Part shown: positions 5,500-5,532 of the stretch, piece after piece
How positions within the stretch are numbered: position 1 is the first letter of the stretch
Layout: every line of letters begins with the position of its first letter
Source: Lachnospiraceae bacterium
Lineage (GTDB): Bacteria; Bacillota_A; Clostridia; Lachnospirales; Lachnospiraceae
Length of the DNA stretch: 5,532 nucleotides
Direction: 5' to 3'
NCBI GenBank assembly: GCA_017540915.1
Contig: JAFYAD010000109.1
Coordinates: 1 to 5,532 of the forward strand
Position numbers and translations under genes: made by a program
Notes under the pieces: model-generated
Told to the model about the DNA's origin: nothing
Databases searched by the model: none
What the model saw: the letters and a program-made list of their open reading frames with translations, nothing else

Positions 5500-5532
5500 A
5501 TGTATGATGATGAGAAAAAGCCGCTGGGTATA
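5500..5532 (+). CDS. Start of an unidentified gene (cut by window edge)
   Basis: A new reading frame starts MYDDEKKPLGI and runs off the window. GAGGG (5487-5491) sits eight bases before the ATG at 5500, and only 23 bases separate it from the ribH stop, so it is probably in the same transcript. An in-frame ATG at 5485 is less likely because it has no ribosome binding site. Eleven residues are too few to name a product. Confidence 0.5.
   Translation, partial: MYDDEKKPLGI

Noticed and set aside
1..5532. CRISPR array, tRNA or rRNA genes
   Set aside because: No regularly spaced repeats and no cloverleaf or rRNA-like segment were seen on either strand.

Overview
The window holds a complete set of riboflavin biosynthesis genes in the Bacillus subtilis-type order ribD - ribE - ribBA - ribH, all on the + strand. 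A DHH-family phosphoesterase gene lies upstream and the 3' end of a group II intron lies at the left edge. Strong GGAGG/AAGGAG ribosome binding sites, sigma-A-like promoters with TGn extended -10 boxes, frequent ATA, AGA and AGG codons and medium GC in the genes all point to a low-to-medium GC Firmicute. A Lachnospiraceae-type Clostridia member is my best guess; this is inference, since no marker gene is present.

Layout: 1-139, group II intron domain V and VI with the 3' splice junction. 156-184, promoter. 283-1266, DHH phosphoesterase. 1267-1481, a 215-base leader full of RNA secondary structure and lacking the FMN-riboswitch consensus. 1482-2681, ribD with an unusual insertion of about 30 residues. 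2685-2733, intrinsic terminator. 2746-2774, a second promoter very similar to the first. 2820-3467, ribE. 3468-3581, gap with a weak hairpin. 3582-4793, ribBA. 4794-5002, A-rich gap with a candidate promoter. 5003-5476, ribH. 5500-5532, start of a further gene cut by the window edge.

The four rib proteins cover the chain from GTP plus ribulose 5-phosphate to riboflavin. RibBA makes both committed precursors, RibD does deamination and side-chain reduction, RibH condenses to lumazine, and RibE dismutates lumazine to riboflavin. The phosphatase step between RibD and RibH is not encoded by a recognised gene here.

The most interesting part is the control architecture. A Firmicute rib operon would normally be one transcript behind one FMN riboswitch. 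Here the genes appear split into at least two units, ribD and ribE-ribBA, possibly three with ribH. Only ribD has a long structured leader. That leader contains a helix of 16 continuous base pairs (up to 19 with flanks) enclosing two interleaved 6-bp pairings, which could form a pseudoknot or alternate with each other. I could not match it to any riboswitch class I know.
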